Of a stretch of 64,000 bases of DNA, positions 11,301 to 22,306 are shown in pieces (within the stretch, counting starts at the first letter, position 1; each line of letters opens with the position of its first letter). Under the pieces are notes generated by a model, which did not search any database, was not told the origin of the DNA, and worked only from the letters and a program-made list of their open reading frames with translations. Both the position numbers and the translations under genes were made by a program. The DNA is from Plectosphaerella cucumerina (taxonomy: Eukaryota > Ascomycota > Sordariomycetes > Glomerellales > Plectosphaerellaceae): NCBI GenBank assembly GCA_020746995.1, contig JAGPXD010000001.1, positions 1,550,001-1,614,000 on the forward strand. The letters are read 5' to 3'.

Positions 11301-11599
11301 TCGGCCGGCAGGGAGGCAAGTGGGCGGCCGCGGCGCTGAGGGAGGCCGACATGGAGGTGTATCTGTTCCGGCTGCTGCTGGAATGGGGCCGCATCGTCAG
11401 CGATGACCGCGAGCACCTGGCTTTTGACCTTGAGGCGGCCAAGCTCGAGGCGGCGAAGCTGGCTGAGGCGGCCAAGGAGGGTCTCAAGGCGCCCGAGTCG
11501 GAGGTCAAGACGACCAAGCTGGAGACGCCGATAGATGGCGAGGCATCAGAGCCAGGGTCCGCGGAGCCAGGGGCGGGTGAGGGGGCTGCGGCGGCATAG
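8310..11599 (+). CDS. Membrane-anchored family 90 glycosyltransferase (CAP10/CAP64-like)
   Basis: Likely O-glycosyltransferase of the secretory pathway. CAP10-domain proteins include the xylosyltransferases needed for Cryptococcus capsule. My model has five exons: 8310-8350 (or to 8347), 8407-8462, 8545-8652, 8702-8862 and 8912-11599, about 1017 aa. The N-terminal half is an array of membrane helices (for example VVIILLLSSGFTWIV, FVPVIIACLVL, LVVSVVLITSGTYLAV), with perhaps nine or ten passes. The C-terminal half holds the GT90 domain: CNQPDVSRLHGFHMSS, FSRHKVTGFNDVLIPWP, LHWRGRLGD, RYVLLLDSDTGPN and DVRYHGLHSTLAYF. A charged Ala/Glu-rich tail ends it. The donor of exon 1 is uncertain because three overlapping GT sites occur at 8346-8351; the others restore frame cleanly. 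The exact sugar and acceptor are unknown. Confidence 0.85.
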
Positions 11600-12956
11600 A
11601 CGGGGGGTTCTTGGGTTGGAAGGCAGAGAGAGAGGAGGTTTTAGATTGTACTTTGATGTACTATATGAGTCGACGCCGGACAAGCAGTGGCCGGCCGGCG
11701 TCGAGAACGCTTTTGAGTAGCAACGCTAATATGACACCCTATAGACAAGCATATGGACGGGAATTGAGGTGTGGTTTTTCGGCCGAGTATCACGGCCCCG
11801 GGGTCCCGTCGTTTCTGCCCAACCCCACGAACGAACGACATGTGAAGTTCGTTTGCCTTGTCAGTTCGGGCTTGGTAATCCCCGTTGACCGAGGCGTTTC
11901 AGGTGCTGAATTGGCGAGCGATCCCTGGATGTTCGGTTGTGGTGGTCATGGCAAGAGCAGGCTCATCTCTGACACGGGCCTGAATGAAACAAGGGTCCGT
12001 GCCCGCCCCGCGCCGGGCGAGAGCTGGAACGGGAAGTCGTTGCTGGTGAAGATGCCCCTCCTCTCACAAGTGCAGGCTCTCCCAGCACTGCACTGGGGGC
12101 TGTCGGGGTTACGGTGGTCTGTCTGCCCCTCCTTCCCCCCCCTTCTGGCCGTGCCTGCCCAGTGCCCCCCTTCTCAGCTCGTCGCCCCATCGCGACTGCC
12201 CCTCCTGGTGCTTGTCGGGTGGTACCTGCCACCGTCATCACTGGCATGTGGGAAAGACATTAGGGACGAGAGGTCCGTGACGGGAATCGGGTCAATCCAG
12301 TCTCTTCTCACGGTCACCTCAAAGTACCTTGTGAAAGATCCACGACACATATAACCAACCACTGCTGTCCGCAAGTTCTGGTCCCTCCTGTCTGTCTTCA
12401 ACTGCTGTGAAGGTACAGCCCAAGCACAGTAAGTACCGCTAGCTTGTCGTCGGGTGCCCATCTTGGTCCAGTCTCGGCTGCCCACTGCCCCCCATCTCCA
12501 GCCTGCATCGACAAAGGGGCCTGTTCCCTGTCCTTGCCTGTCTGGTCTCTGCCCTTGCCCGCCCTCCGTCGTCTCACCCCGAAGCTCCAGTCGCCCTTCC
12601 CTGCCCGTTCGTGCTTGGGCCGAACTTGAACACACAGCTCACGCAAGGCCACCGCTCTTCCAGCTTAGCTTACCAAACCAAACATAGGACCGTCCACCGC
12701 TCACCACTTGCCTCGTCCTCGTCCTCGCCCTCGTCCTCATCGTCTCGCCTCGACCGACTCCGCCGTTGTTCATCGTAGCACCGCCCGCCTGCTTTCGTCT
12801 TGCTTCCCCCATCCCGCATCCACCGTTTCCAGGCAGATACCCCGCAGAAGCCCACCTCCCACCCGCCTTCAAGGAGCATCACCCGAGCTCCAACTCCCGA
12901 CGACACTTTCCATCCCGCACACCAACACCACATCTTCCTCCCGTCAACTCCTCGCA
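11600..12956. other. Intergenic, 1.36 kb
   Basis: This is the 3' flank of the GT90 gene and the promoter/5' UTR of the epimerase. The part from about 12500 to 12956 is strongly pyrimidine-rich, with a direct CGTCCTCGT-type repeat near 12715-12745. A 247-codon open frame starting at 11611 has no domain and an implausible composition. I see no gene. Confidence 0.5.
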
Positions 12957-14048
12957 ATGGTCGACCGCCCCAACAAGCCCACGGCTCTGGCCACCACCCC
13001 CGGCCTGCCGCCCCAGGCTCAGGTCAACATCACCCATGACAACTCCCGTGTCGCTGCCAGCCTGCCCACCGGCGAGAGCGTCGAGGTCCTCCTGCATGGC
13101 GCAACCGTCCTGAGCTGGAAGGACGCCACCGGTGCCGAGCGCCTCTGGCTCAGCGAGGCCACTGCCCTCGATGGCTCAAAGGCCGTCCGCGGCGGCATCC
13201 CTCTCGTCTTCCCCGTGAGCCAGCTTCCTCCTTGCCTCCTCCATCCAAGCAAACGCTGACGACCCCTCCCCCTCATCCCCAGGTCTTCGGTACATCCCCC
13301 GACCACCCCGAGCTCGGCAAGCTTCCCCAGCACGGTCTCGCACGCACCTCCCGCTGGGAGTTCCTTGGCAAGTCCACGTCCGAGTCCGCCTCCGATAGCG
13401 TCAAGCTCGACTTTGGCCTGTCCTCCGAGGGCGTCGACGAGAAGACCCGCGCTCTCTGGCCTTACAAGTTCGGCGCCATCTACAGCGTCACCCTCGACCG
13501 GGAATCCCTCTCCACCTCCATCGTCATCACCAATCAGGGCGATGTTGCCTATGACGTCCAGGTCCTGATGCACACCTACCTGCGTGTCAAGGTGAGTTCC
13601 TCCTCCCCCGCCCCCGCCATCACCCGGCTCTCCGCTGACTCTCTTCACCCCACAGGACGTCACCGCTGTCCAGATCCTTAATCTCGATGCCTCCCCCTAC
13701 ACCGACAAGACCGACAACCTCGCCAAGAAGACGCAGTCTGGCCCTCTCAAGATTGCCGGTGAGACGGATGCTGTCTTCACGCCCGCCGGCGGCCCCAAGG
13801 TTCCCATCATCGTCGCCGACGCCAACGATACCAGCAAGGAAATCTACAGCATCGTCCGCGACAACCTTGACGATGTCGTCGTCTGGAACCCCTGGGAGGC
13901 CAAGGCCAAGAGCATGCCCGACTTTGCCCCTGACGACGGCTGGCGCAACATGATCTGTATCGAGGCTGGCGCCGTCAACGGCTTCCAGAAGCTCGAGGCC
14001 GGTGACGCGCTGGAAGGTGCTCAGGTCATCACCTCGGGTGCCTTGTGA
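12957..14048 (+). CDS. Glucose-6-phosphate 1-epimerase (aldose 1-epimerase family, YMR099C type)
   Basis: Interconverts alpha- and beta-glucose-6-phosphate in the cytosol, feeding glycolysis and the pentose phosphate pathway. Exons are 12957-13214, 13283-13591 and 13656-14048, giving 319 aa; both introns fall in phase 0 with GTGAG donors. The N terminus has the LHGATVLSWK strand of the galactose-mutarotase fold, then GGIPLVFPVFG and the conserved QHGLAR (His103). His183 in MHTYLRV and Glu292 in CIEAG match the catalytic His159/Glu264 pair of yeast YMR099C in spacing and context. VVWNPWEAKAKSMPDF is a further family signature. Length fits the family. The 5' flank is pyrimidine-rich, fitting strong constitutive expression, but that is inference. 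Confidence 0.94.
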
Positions 14049-14707
14049 ATCGCTGCGCGGTTATGAGGAGGCCTTGATGAAAATGGCGGACGTGACATTG
14101 AAGGCTTGGTTGGAAAGTACCGGATATGAGGAGGCGCCAGGCCAAACGGGACGGACGAGTAGACGGCTCGAGGGGATCAGGATATGAATTTTACGTCCCA
14201 CGAAAGCGCAGCTAGCAAGCGCACAAACACCACAGGCCCATCCAGGTCTGGCAATAGAATTACGAGAAGCACGATTGCTCTGTCCAAAGTTTTGCAGGCG
14301 TCACGTCACGGCGGTGTTCAAAAGTATGTATACGTGGGGCTTCATGGTTGTTTTCATTTCGGGGGGCTACCTGCGGCCGTGGTATATCATGTTCCTCCCC
14401 TCCCGATCCTGAACTACCTAATTCATGTCATGCGAGTTGGTTTTTTGTACACGCCCCCCTGCCCTGCCCTTGTTCCCGGCCGCCCCTCGCGTGCGAGAGG
14501 TCCGGGCCCCGTTTGGAATTATGGAAATAAACATGGCCGAACACTACTGTGTTGGCAAGAGGAAAGAAAAGAGAAACCGTTCCCAATGCAAGACGAATGC
14601 TTTCCTGGATTGCGCCTGGGTCCCGCGATGCTCCTGATCGCAGGTGTGCTGTGCTGTGCTGTATGCCCAAAATGTAGTGGTGGTTTGATGAATGGGGAAT
14701 AGTGAGG
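14049..14707. other. Convergent 3' flanks, epimerase / rif1
   Basis: About 660 bases lie between two converging stop codons. I see no gene, tRNA or repeat array. Confidence 0.5.
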
Positions 14708-17700
14708 TCACTGCCGCCCGCGCTCTTCGGCGGCGTAGAGGGCGCGCTTGATGTCCATGAGCATGTCCTCCATCTTGTGCACGTCGGCGCGGGGGAGGGC
14801 GGCGGACTGGAGTTTGCCGAGGACGTTGGCGAGGTCGGTCATCATGCTGCTGGCGTCGTTGGGCTGGGCTGGTGTGGGAACGTTGTCCAGGGCCTGCTCC
14901 TCCTCGACGGGGATGGGGTCCTCGGAGGGGGGATCCACGTCCATGAGCTCCGACTCCTCGGTGATGTCGGCGAGGACGACGGCGGCTGCGGCCTCGGCCT
15001 CGGCTTGCGACTGGCTGAGGCTGGCGGCCTGCTGCTCCGCGACGAGCTGCGACTCGAGCTCCGTGTCTGTATCCTTGCCCTCGCTATGGGCGGGCGACGG
15101 GGGCTGGGCGGCCTCTGCTTCTGCCTCGGCCTGTGCAGGTGCCTGGACATATTCGGCCGCGGTCTGGGACTTGTCGCCCTCGGCTTCGGACAGATATGGT
15201 GAGGACGTCTCGGCGATCGATGATTGACTGCTGCTCAGCATCGAGTCATCCGCCGAATCGTCCGCCTTCCTCTTCTTGCGGCGCTCCAGCTTCGACGAGC
15301 CGGACCGCTTGCGCTTCTTCTTGCTGCTCTTCTCGGCCGGTGGTGGCGGCGGCAGGACGGGCTCTTCTTCTTCGACATCCTCTTCGGCAGCAGGCGCGGC
15401 AGCCGCAGGAGAACGAGACTTTGACTTGCGAGCGCGCTTCTTGGGCGACGGCGCGACGGTGATGCAGTCTTCCACCTCATTAGGGTGGTCCTTCTTCGGC
15501 GGCGACTCGGCAGGACGATCGCTCAGGGGAAGCTCGCAGCTCTTCCTAGAGTCAAGCTCCACGACGAGTCGGAGCATGCTGCGCTCGTCGCCGTCGCTCA
15601 TGACGAACGACGAGTCCTTGGCGTTGGCCTCTTCGACGCGCCTGCTGGAGCGGCGGAGGCGGGCGGATGACGGAGGGCTGGAGAGGGCGTCGACGAAGAC
15701 TTCCTGAGGCGCGTCGGCCTCTTCGGCCTCGGCATCACGGTGCCTGGGTGTGGAGGGCTCTTCCTCCTCGGGGCTTGGGATAAGCGGGGGCAATTCGTCG
15801 ATGGTGTCTTCCAGGGGTTGGCTCGTCTCGGGAGCGAGCATTGGGAAGGAATCCTTGACGACGGCCGGGGAGTCCTCGGTGGAGGGCATCGGTTCGTCGG
15901 CAATGTGTACTACCGGCACGTCTTCCTCGACGGCCTGCGCGGGCTCGATGACCGGCGAGCCGACGGGCGACGAGCTGAGTGGCCAATCGTCGTCCATCTC
16001 GCCCCGGCTGCTGGAGCGGGACTTGATCTGCGGCAGTAGCGGGAAGGGCCTGGGCTCGGGGGGCGAGGACGGCGGGTCTGTCATGTCGTGGTCGTCCAGG
16101 TCAAGCATGAGCGCCTGGCCACGGCGGGGCGTTGGCGTCGAGGTCACGTAGTCATCGAACGTGCCGCGGGGCTCGGGCGTTGACTCCTTTTGCTGCTGTG
16201 CTGGCTTTTCCACGGCAGGGCTCGAGGCGACTTGGCGGGGTGTCTTGCGCCTGGGGCTCGAGCGGACGGGATACATGGTTGACGTCTGTTTCTGCCTCGT
16301 GCGAACCTCCTTCTGGCGCTCAGTGAGGTTCTGGGATTCGTCGTTGTCCTGGTTCACCAGTGGTGACGACTCGACGGGGACGAACTGTAGCTGCGAGTTG
16401 TCGTGGCGGAGGCGCGAGGTGGGCGTGCTGCGGGCGCTGGAGCGAACTCTCTTAGGAGTTCCCTCGAGGCGTCTCCTCTCGGAAAGGGTCAGCTTGGCGG
16501 CGACGGCGGGCGAAGATCGGGTCGACTTGGCGCTCGAGGACGGTATGCTTCTGCGCAGAGAGCGTGACGAGGCCAGGCTGATATCTCTAGGAGCTTCCTG
16601 GGACTCGACGAAGGACCGCCCCTGAGCGTCGGACGGCGTAGGGGGAGCCGCCAGCCCGGGGAGCGTGAGGTCGACAAAGGTCTGGGAAGAGATGAGGACA
16701 GCCTTCAGCTGTTCAGGGTACTCCAGGTGCTCAGCACCCTCGTACTTGGTGTTCCAGGCGAGCGCGACAATGTTGACAATGTGGCGGTGCTTGCTCTCGA
16801 AGCCGGCGCAGAGCAGCTGCTCAAAGGTCTCGAGCTGCGGCTCCTTCTCGGTGAAGATAACCTTGCAGACGACGGTCCAGAGCTGCTTCGCGGCATCGGC
16901 TTGCTCGGCATCGCGGAGGCTGCTCATGAGGCCGCGCTTGTCGTGGACCCAGGCGGCGATGCCGTTCTCCAGGTTGCTGACGGACTTGACGACGAGCTGG
17001 CTGTTGGACCTCGTCAGGAAGGACGCGACCTCGGAGAGCAGAACTGTCACATCAGGGTGGATGTCGTTCTCTGTCGATGCGTCATAGGAACTGGTGAGGA
17101 TGTCGCTGACGAGTTTGTAGAGATGGTCGAACGGGTCGAAGGAGACAACCTTTCCACCGGTCGTGGCGGTGCCCCAGAGGCGGCGGCGGGCTGCATCGAG
17201 GGCCTGGCGATCCCGGGGGTGTGTGGCCGTTGATAGGAGGTCGGCTGTGACCTTGAGCGTGCTCCTGGGCACCTCAGAGCTGTCATTTGCCAGAGACTCC
17301 CGAATCATCTTAGCCAAAGGCTCGATGACACCAACGGCACGCCCTGCCTCGCCCGTTTCTTCCGTGGCACGGTTGGCCAGAGCATTGTAGAGAGACTGCC
17401 AGTGCTTCCAGGGGAGGTTCGGCGTCTCCCTCCAGCCGCGCTCGAGGAGTCGCACAATGGTGCGATACTCGTGTCCCAGAAGGGCATCCCCGCTAGACGG
17501 GACGCTGACCTGAGAGGCGGCCATGGCGGCCACGGTGTTCTCCGAAACGAAGACCCAGGGTCCATAGGGGTAGTGAGACGTCTGTGGCGACCATATCGGG
17601 ACAGACTGAAGCATCTCGTTGGCGAGGTCGGAGCGTGCCTTGACCGACTTGGAGGCTGAGAAGAAGGGTGAAAACACGGATTGGATGAATGCGAGGTATT

Positions 17701-19915
17701 TATCGTCGTCGGGAATGCCCGCTGGTATTCTCGTGAAGAGGCCAAATAGATGTTGTAGTGGTGTGCGCACATCGCCCAGGTTCTTCCCTGGCTTGTGCGA
17801 TGGCGTCGAGAGGGGCATGAAGCCGGTTGATGTGCCCAAAGAGAACATGCGTTCGGTGAAGGGAAGCACGCCCAGCTTCTCAACGACAGACAAGACAACC
17901 GTCTGCGTAGCCAGGAGAAACTGCTCTGCCATGGAAGAGTCACCCTCCGGCAGGCCCACTTGCCAGTATCTGAGGAGTAGACCGAGAGTCTCTGAGATGA
18001 AGGCCGCGGTGTCGTTGGAAACCTTGATCTCCTTGGACGCGGCGTGGCCAAAGGAGGTGACGAGGGTGTCCCAGAGGTGGTAGATGGGACTCGTCTTGTC
18101 GGGGAGCTGGCAGAAGTGCCTGTCCATGATCGGGGTCATGACGCTGAAGATCTTGGAGGAACTGCGACGGATCCATTTCTGGTCGATCATGGGCAAATCT
18201 TCAGGTTGTGGCATGATTGAGTCCTTAACGCGGTCTTCCTGCCACATTGACGACTTGGAGCCGCCGAAGAAGCTGGTGAGAACAACAGACGCGCGTCGGA
18301 AGTGGTCGTCGATGACCTCCTCCGAGCCCTTTTTCGTAGGCACCAGCGCATCGGTCAGTGGCTTGACGCTGGTGTCCCAGAACATGTCGATCTGATTCGT
18401 GGTGGCATTGGGCTTGAATGCGTAATAGTAGAGGTTGCAGAGGCCGCCAAAGACGAGATCGCGCTTCTGGTCGGAGATGCCGGCTTTCCTCAGCTGAACG
18501 GCGATGGGTTGGAGCAGCGTCGAGAACATTTTCATGCTGCTGAAGTTGCGGTCGTCAAAGTGAAGGGTGTAGACGAAGCGGTTCCAGGCAAAATTGGCCT
18601 CCCGGTTGCACTCGACGTCGCTGGAGTTGAAGCAGTTTTGGATAAGGTGGAGCCAGGGGTTGAAAAAGCGCCACCTGCAGAGGGAGACCCGGATGAGCAG
18701 CACGACGACACTCCAGATCTGGGGCACCACGGCCTTGTCGGCACCCTTGGTCATGGTCAGTAGTTGCTCGCGGTACCACTCGATGTACGTCTTCTCCTCG
18801 ATAGACGCATCGAGCAGCTCCAGAACCCTCCGCGACAGCTGCTGGTCCTTCCCGTAGACAAAGGCAGCCTCAGAGCCGAGCTTGATGGCGGCATTGCGGA
18901 TATCCTTGAGGGGGCTCAGCATGTCGGTAAAGACGTCGTTCAGCCAGTCGGTGTGGACGACCATGTATGGCTGTGCCTTCTGGATCAGTCGGTGGTAGAC
19001 CCGCAGGCGGTAAACGACGATGCTCTTCCCCCGGAGGTGGCCGTCCATGCCGTGGAGTGCGGCGACGAGCCTCCGAACCCGGTCGGTGGTCAATACCCTA
19101 TGGTTGAAGTCTTGTGTGGCCACGACGTGGAGGAGGCGCCGGGCCATCTCTTTTGGTGTGGCCTGATCCTCGAAGGCCTTGATGCAATGGTCAATGATGA
19201 AAACGGCGAAATCGCTGGGTATCGTCGAGGCAATGGCTGGGAAAAACAAAAAGGTGTCGAGCAGAGATAGGGCTTTGATGACGAGCGGGGTATCGAGGGT
19301 GCCGGCGGGTGTTTTGGCCACGATGTCCCGCTGGATGAAATGCAGGAAGAGCGTCATCTTGTCCCGGAGGGCGATACGGTCTGGGAGGTTCTTGCTGGCC
19401 TGCAGGGCGCGCACGATCATCATGTAGGCGTCGATCTTAGCGTCCCTGTCAGCGCCAGCGAGCTGTTTGAGGGCGGACTCCAACATGTCGGCGATGCTGG
19501 CGGAGTCCGCTTCAATATTATCGGAGAGGAAGGCGAGATCGCGGGGTTCGGAGGCCAAGGCGGAGGCGCTGGGGGCCTTGAGGATGCCCTTGACGGGTCG
19601 AGGTTGTGTGGCCGAAGGGGGTGATGACCTCCTCGTCGCTTCTGTGTACACGGGCGCCTCCTTGTATTCGGCCTGAGCTGAGAAGCCCACACGTTTCCGT
19701 GACCGGCTGGGGTTTGTCGAGTTTGCGTTGGACGAGTCTGGCGTGAAGAGACTCGGCGGCGTCTGAATATGTGACCTCCCGCCGAGGACGGGGGGGCGAG
19801 CGGCAAGGGCGTTTGCCTTTGCGATTAGGCTGGCACCATGGGTCGTGTCCCTGGGAGGTGTTGGAGGCCGCGCAGGCAGCGACTCGAGGAGGGTAGCGGC
19901 TTCGGTCGATCCCAT
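14708..19915 (-). CDS. rif1: Rif1 telomere and replication-timing regulator
   Basis: Uninterrupted frame of 1735 aa. Rif1 recruits protein phosphatase 1 to chromatin, restrains origin firing and acts at telomeres and double-strand breaks. The conserved Rif1 N-terminal helical-repeat region spans roughly residues 135-1000 (for example DAYMMIVRALQ, TPLVIKALSLLDTFLFFP, SIVVYRLRVYHRLIQKAQPYM, LGSEAAFVYG). The C-terminal third is disordered, Ser/Pro/Glu-rich, with many SP and TP sites and basic patches (KKRARKSKSR, KKRKRSGSSKLERRKKRK). A short helical end carries a final ALYAAEERGRQ. Near the N terminus are RVGF (75-78) and GILK (110-113), which match PP1-docking RVxF and SILK motifs. It is divergent from ric8. 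Recognition rests on the N-terminal domain and overall architecture. Confidence 0.9.
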   Translation of the reverse strand: MGSTEAATLLESLPARPPTPPRDTTHGASLIAKANALAARPPVLGGRSHIQTPPSLFTPDSSNANSTNPSRSRKRVGFSAQAEYKEAPVYTEATRRSSPPSATQPRPVKGILKAPSASALASEPRDLAFLSDNIEADSASIADMLESALKQLAGADRDAKIDAYMMIVRALQASKNLPDRIALRDKMTLFLHFIQRDIVAKTPAGTLDTPLVIKALSLLDTFLFFPAIASTIPSDFAVFIIDHCIKAFEDQATPKEMARRLLHVVATQDFNHRVLTTDRVRRLVAALHGMDGHLRGKSIVVYRLRVYHRLIQKAQPYMVVHTDWLNDVFTDMLSPLKDIRNAAIKLGSEAAFVYGKDQQLSRRVLELLDASIEEKTYIEWYREQLLTMTKGADKAVVPQIWSVVVLLIRVSLCRWRFFNPWLHLIQNCFNSSDVECNREANFAWNRFVYTLHFDDRNFSSMKMFSTLLQPIAVQLRKAGISDQKRDLVFGGLCNLYYYAFKPNATTNQIDMFWDTSVKPLTDALVPTKKGSEEVIDDHFRRASVVLTSFFGGSKSSMWQEDRVKDSIMPQPEDLPMIDQKWIRRSSSKIFSVMTPIMDRHFCQLPDKTSPIYHLWDTLVTSFGHAASKEIKVSNDTAAFISETLGLLLRYWQVGLPEGDSSMAEQFLLATQTVVLSVVEKLGVLPFTERMFSLGTSTGFMPLSTPSHKPGKNLGDVRTPLQHLFGLFTRIPAGIPDDDKYLAFIQSVFSPFFSASKSVKARSDLANEMLQSVPIWSPQTSHYPYGPWVFVSENTVAAMAASQVSVPSSGDALLGHEYRTIVRLLERGWRETPNLPWKHWQSLYNALANRATEETGEAGRAVGVIEPLAKMIRESLANDSSEVPRSTLKVTADLLSTATHPRDRQALDAARRRLWGTATTGGKVVSFDPFDHLYKLVSDILTSSYDASTENDIHPDVTVLLSEVASFLTRSNSQLVVKSVSNLENGIAAWVHDKRGLMSSLRDAEQADAAKQLWTVVCKVIFTEKEPQLETFEQLLCAGFESKHRHIVNIVALAWNTKYEGAEHLEYPEQLKAVLISSQTFVDLTLPGLAAPPTPSDAQGRSFVESQEAPRDISLASSRSLRRSIPSSSAKSTRSSPAVAAKLTLSERRRLEGTPKRVRSSARSTPTSRLRHDNSQLQFVPVESSPLVNQDNDESQNLTERQKEVRTRQKQTSTMYPVRSSPRRKTPRQVASSPAVEKPAQQQKESTPEPRGTFDDYVTSTPTPRRGQALMLDLDDHDMTDPPSSPPEPRPFPLLPQIKSRSSSRGEMDDDWPLSSSPVGSPVIEPAQAVEEDVPVVHIADEPMPSTEDSPAVVKDSFPMLAPETSQPLEDTIDELPPLIPSPEEEEPSTPRHRDAEAEEADAPQEVFVDALSSPPSSARLRRSSRRVEEANAKDSSFVMSDGDERSMLRLVVELDSRKSCELPLSDRPAESPPKKDHPNEVEDCITVAPSPKKRARKSKSRSPAAAAPAAEEDVEEEEPVLPPPPPAEKSSKKKRKRSGSSKLERRKKRKADDSADDSMLSSSQSSIAETSSPYLSEAEGDKSQTAAEYVQAPAQAEAEAEAAQPPSPAHSEGKDTDTELESQLVAEQQAASLSQSQAEAEAAAAVVLADITEESELMDVDPPSEDPIPVEEEQALDNVPTPAQPNDASSMMTDLANVLGKLQSAALPRADVHKMEDMLMDIKRALYAAEERGRQ

Positions 19916-20668
19916 AGTTTCGGGGGTCCTTCAAAGAGGACAGCAGGCTGCAGGGGAGCAGCTGGGGGGTGGAGGTCGAAGCTATCACGGCTTCATATGA
20001 CGGTCGGGAGCTCTCGTAGGCGGGAGACCAAAATGTTGAGGTGGTGAGTAGGTAGGTAGGTGGCGTCTGGAAACGAGGGGGTGACCAGACCAGCAGAACG
20101 AGTGTCGATGTTCAATGTTCGGGTCCGGGGGTGAGGAGTTGGGAGCCGAGATTGGACATGGTGGACATGACCGGGCTGGCTTTCTCCATAAAGTGGTGGT
20201 CCAGGTAACCAGAACTTTAACACGCGCGGGTGCACGTCCAAGACGCGAGCAGGGCGCGACAGCCAATTAATCAGGTGGTCTGTGCGCGCGTCTTCGCATT
20301 CAGTGGCGACAGGACGGCAACGGCTGGGGCGCGAGGGGATCCCTGGGTCAGCCACATCCCAGGGATCTCTGTGGCGCGAGCTGGCGTCAGCCACAGATTC
20401 CAAGGACACCATCTCCGATGTGTCTTCAGATGAAACGAGGCTTCAACTCACCCTGTCATCCAGTGTCCTGATTTGATGCTATCGTCTAGACAGCCGGCTT
20501 CCACGGAGATATAAACCCGTACTTCAAGGTCGGCCGTCCCTAGCTTTCAATCGGCGCTTCTCCGTCTCTCTTCGACCCAGAATCCCCAGCTAAGACGACT
20601 CGCACCCGCCTTGCATCTCCGACCCAGGGCCTGCATGAGAGCACGGCTTTAGCCGGAACACCAAGACC
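19916..20668. other. Divergent promoter region, rif1 / ric8
   Basis: About 750 bases lie between two diverging start codons. A TATA-like stretch (gagatataaacc) lies near 20506-20517, about 155 bases before the ric8 start. I see nothing else I can name. Confidence 0.5.
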
Positions 20669-22306
20669 ATGACAGCCACAGGGCCCGGTTTGTCTCCCGA
20701 CCACTGGCGTAAGATTCTTGCTGACAATGGACAGCAAAACTGAGGGATGTCCAGCAGCTGCTGAAGAAGCTTACGGACGACCTGGAGACCCCCTCTCTGT
20801 CTCAGAGTGGTAAGGTCACTTACACGGTGTGCGTGGGGGTCAGGGGCTGATACCATTCGCCAGACAGGGACACATATCTCGAGAATCTGAAGATATACGG
20901 GAGAGACCCGACCAATGCTGGCCCCATCTTCACGCCAGAGGTCCGTCTTCAGGCTGTTTCCGATTGAGAGGCGTTGTGCTGACACACATCCAGGGAATCA
21001 AGACCCTCGCGAGGCATGCCTTTGAAAGCTCCTCGAGGTCTACGGCGCGGGGTGGCCTCAGGGTTTTGGCCAACTCCATGCTTCTGAAGCCAGCCACGCG
21101 ACAGATTGTCGTCGACCTATCTTACCTTCCTCAGGCATCCGCCCAGCTCAAGACCGAAGGCCCGCAAAGCTGGGACGACTCGTTTCTCTTGTCCAGGATC
21201 CTCCTGCTCGCCACCTACGCGCCAGACAGCCACCTCTCCGACCTTGTCGGCAGCCATGGCCTCGCTGAGGGCATCATCGCCAACCTGGCCAAGCATACCG
21301 AGGTGATGAGCAAGCCCTCTCACAACCCAAAGGCGAACCCCATGGAGGAGATGGCCCTGAATGAGACCCTTCGCCTGCTCTTCAACGTGACGCACCACTG
21401 CCCGGAACACAAAGTCCTCTTCACGCCAGCCATCCCCCTCATCATCGCTCTCTTCTGGAAGCAGGATATTGTGCCGAGCAAGCCTCTCGACCCGCCGTTC
21501 AACTCACTCGTTCACTCGCTGATGAATCTCGATCTGGAGGACGAAAAGATCCAGTCATCGCTGTGTCCCGAGGCAACAGACTCGCAACCCAGCCGCGTGG
21601 CATCAAGATTCGTCCAGCTCCTCGATCTCGCCCTCAAGACTGACGACGCCGCCGGGCTCGACCAGGCCGTCACGCCGCTCATCGGCGTCCTCACAGCTCT
21701 CGTGGGGAACTGCACCGAAGAGGTGAAGAAGTACCTGCAAGCGACACTGCTTCCCACCGAGGCAGAGCGTGAAGAAGCTCTGGGTCGGGGCGGCTCGCTT
21801 CCTGCGCGCCTCCTGCGGACGTCCAACGACCCCATGACACCCCAGCTGAATGAGGCAGTTTCGCATCTGCTCTTCACCCTTTCGGACAAGGATCCCTCCA
21901 AGTTTACCGAGAACGTCGGCTTCGGCTACGCCTCGGGCTTCCTCGCGCGGAATAACATTGCCGTGCCCCCCAATGTCGGCAGCACGGCCAACAGCTCGAC
22001 GTCGCGGCCAGTCAATCCCGTTACCGGCCAGTTCATCGACTCGGAACGCTTCGCCGATGTGCCAGAGATGACGGAGGACGAGAAGATCCGCGAGGCAGAG
22101 AGACTCTTCGTGCTGTTTGAGAGGTAAGGTGTCTTTCCCGCTCTATGCATGAACCCGACTAACAGATGGCTAGGCTGAGGAACACGGGCATCGTGGACAT
22201 CCAGAACCCTGTGGAGGAGGCGATGCGGTCTGGACGGTTCGAGGAGATGGACAAGAACCGTGTGACAGAGGTTGATTCGGATGATGAGGAGAAGCCCAAG
22301 GCTTAA
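20669..22306 (+). CDS. ric8: Ric8 (synembryn), guanine nucleotide exchange factor for G-alpha
   Basis: Ric8 is a cytosolic exchange factor and folding chaperone for heterotrimeric G-alpha subunits, needed for growth and development in filamentous fungi. Exons are 20669-20708, 20735-20809, 20864-20940, 20994-22123 and 22174-22306, giving 484 aa. Introns are as short as 26 nt (20709-20734), unusually small, but each restores the frame. Family landmarks are LRDVQQLLKKL, GIKTLARHAFESS, ETLRLLFNVTHH, LVHSLMNL, the LSDKDPSKFTENVGFGYASGFLARNNI segment (in pieces), TGQFIDSE and EMTEDEKIREAERLFVLFERL. The last intron's acceptor is TAG at 22171-22173; the nearer AACAG would give an early stop. The armadillo-like helical fold is inferred from family knowledge. 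Confidence 0.92.

Noticed and set aside
11611..12354. 247-codon open frame downstream of the GT90 gene
   Set aside because: No recognisable domain, mixed composition, no splice or start context that convinces.
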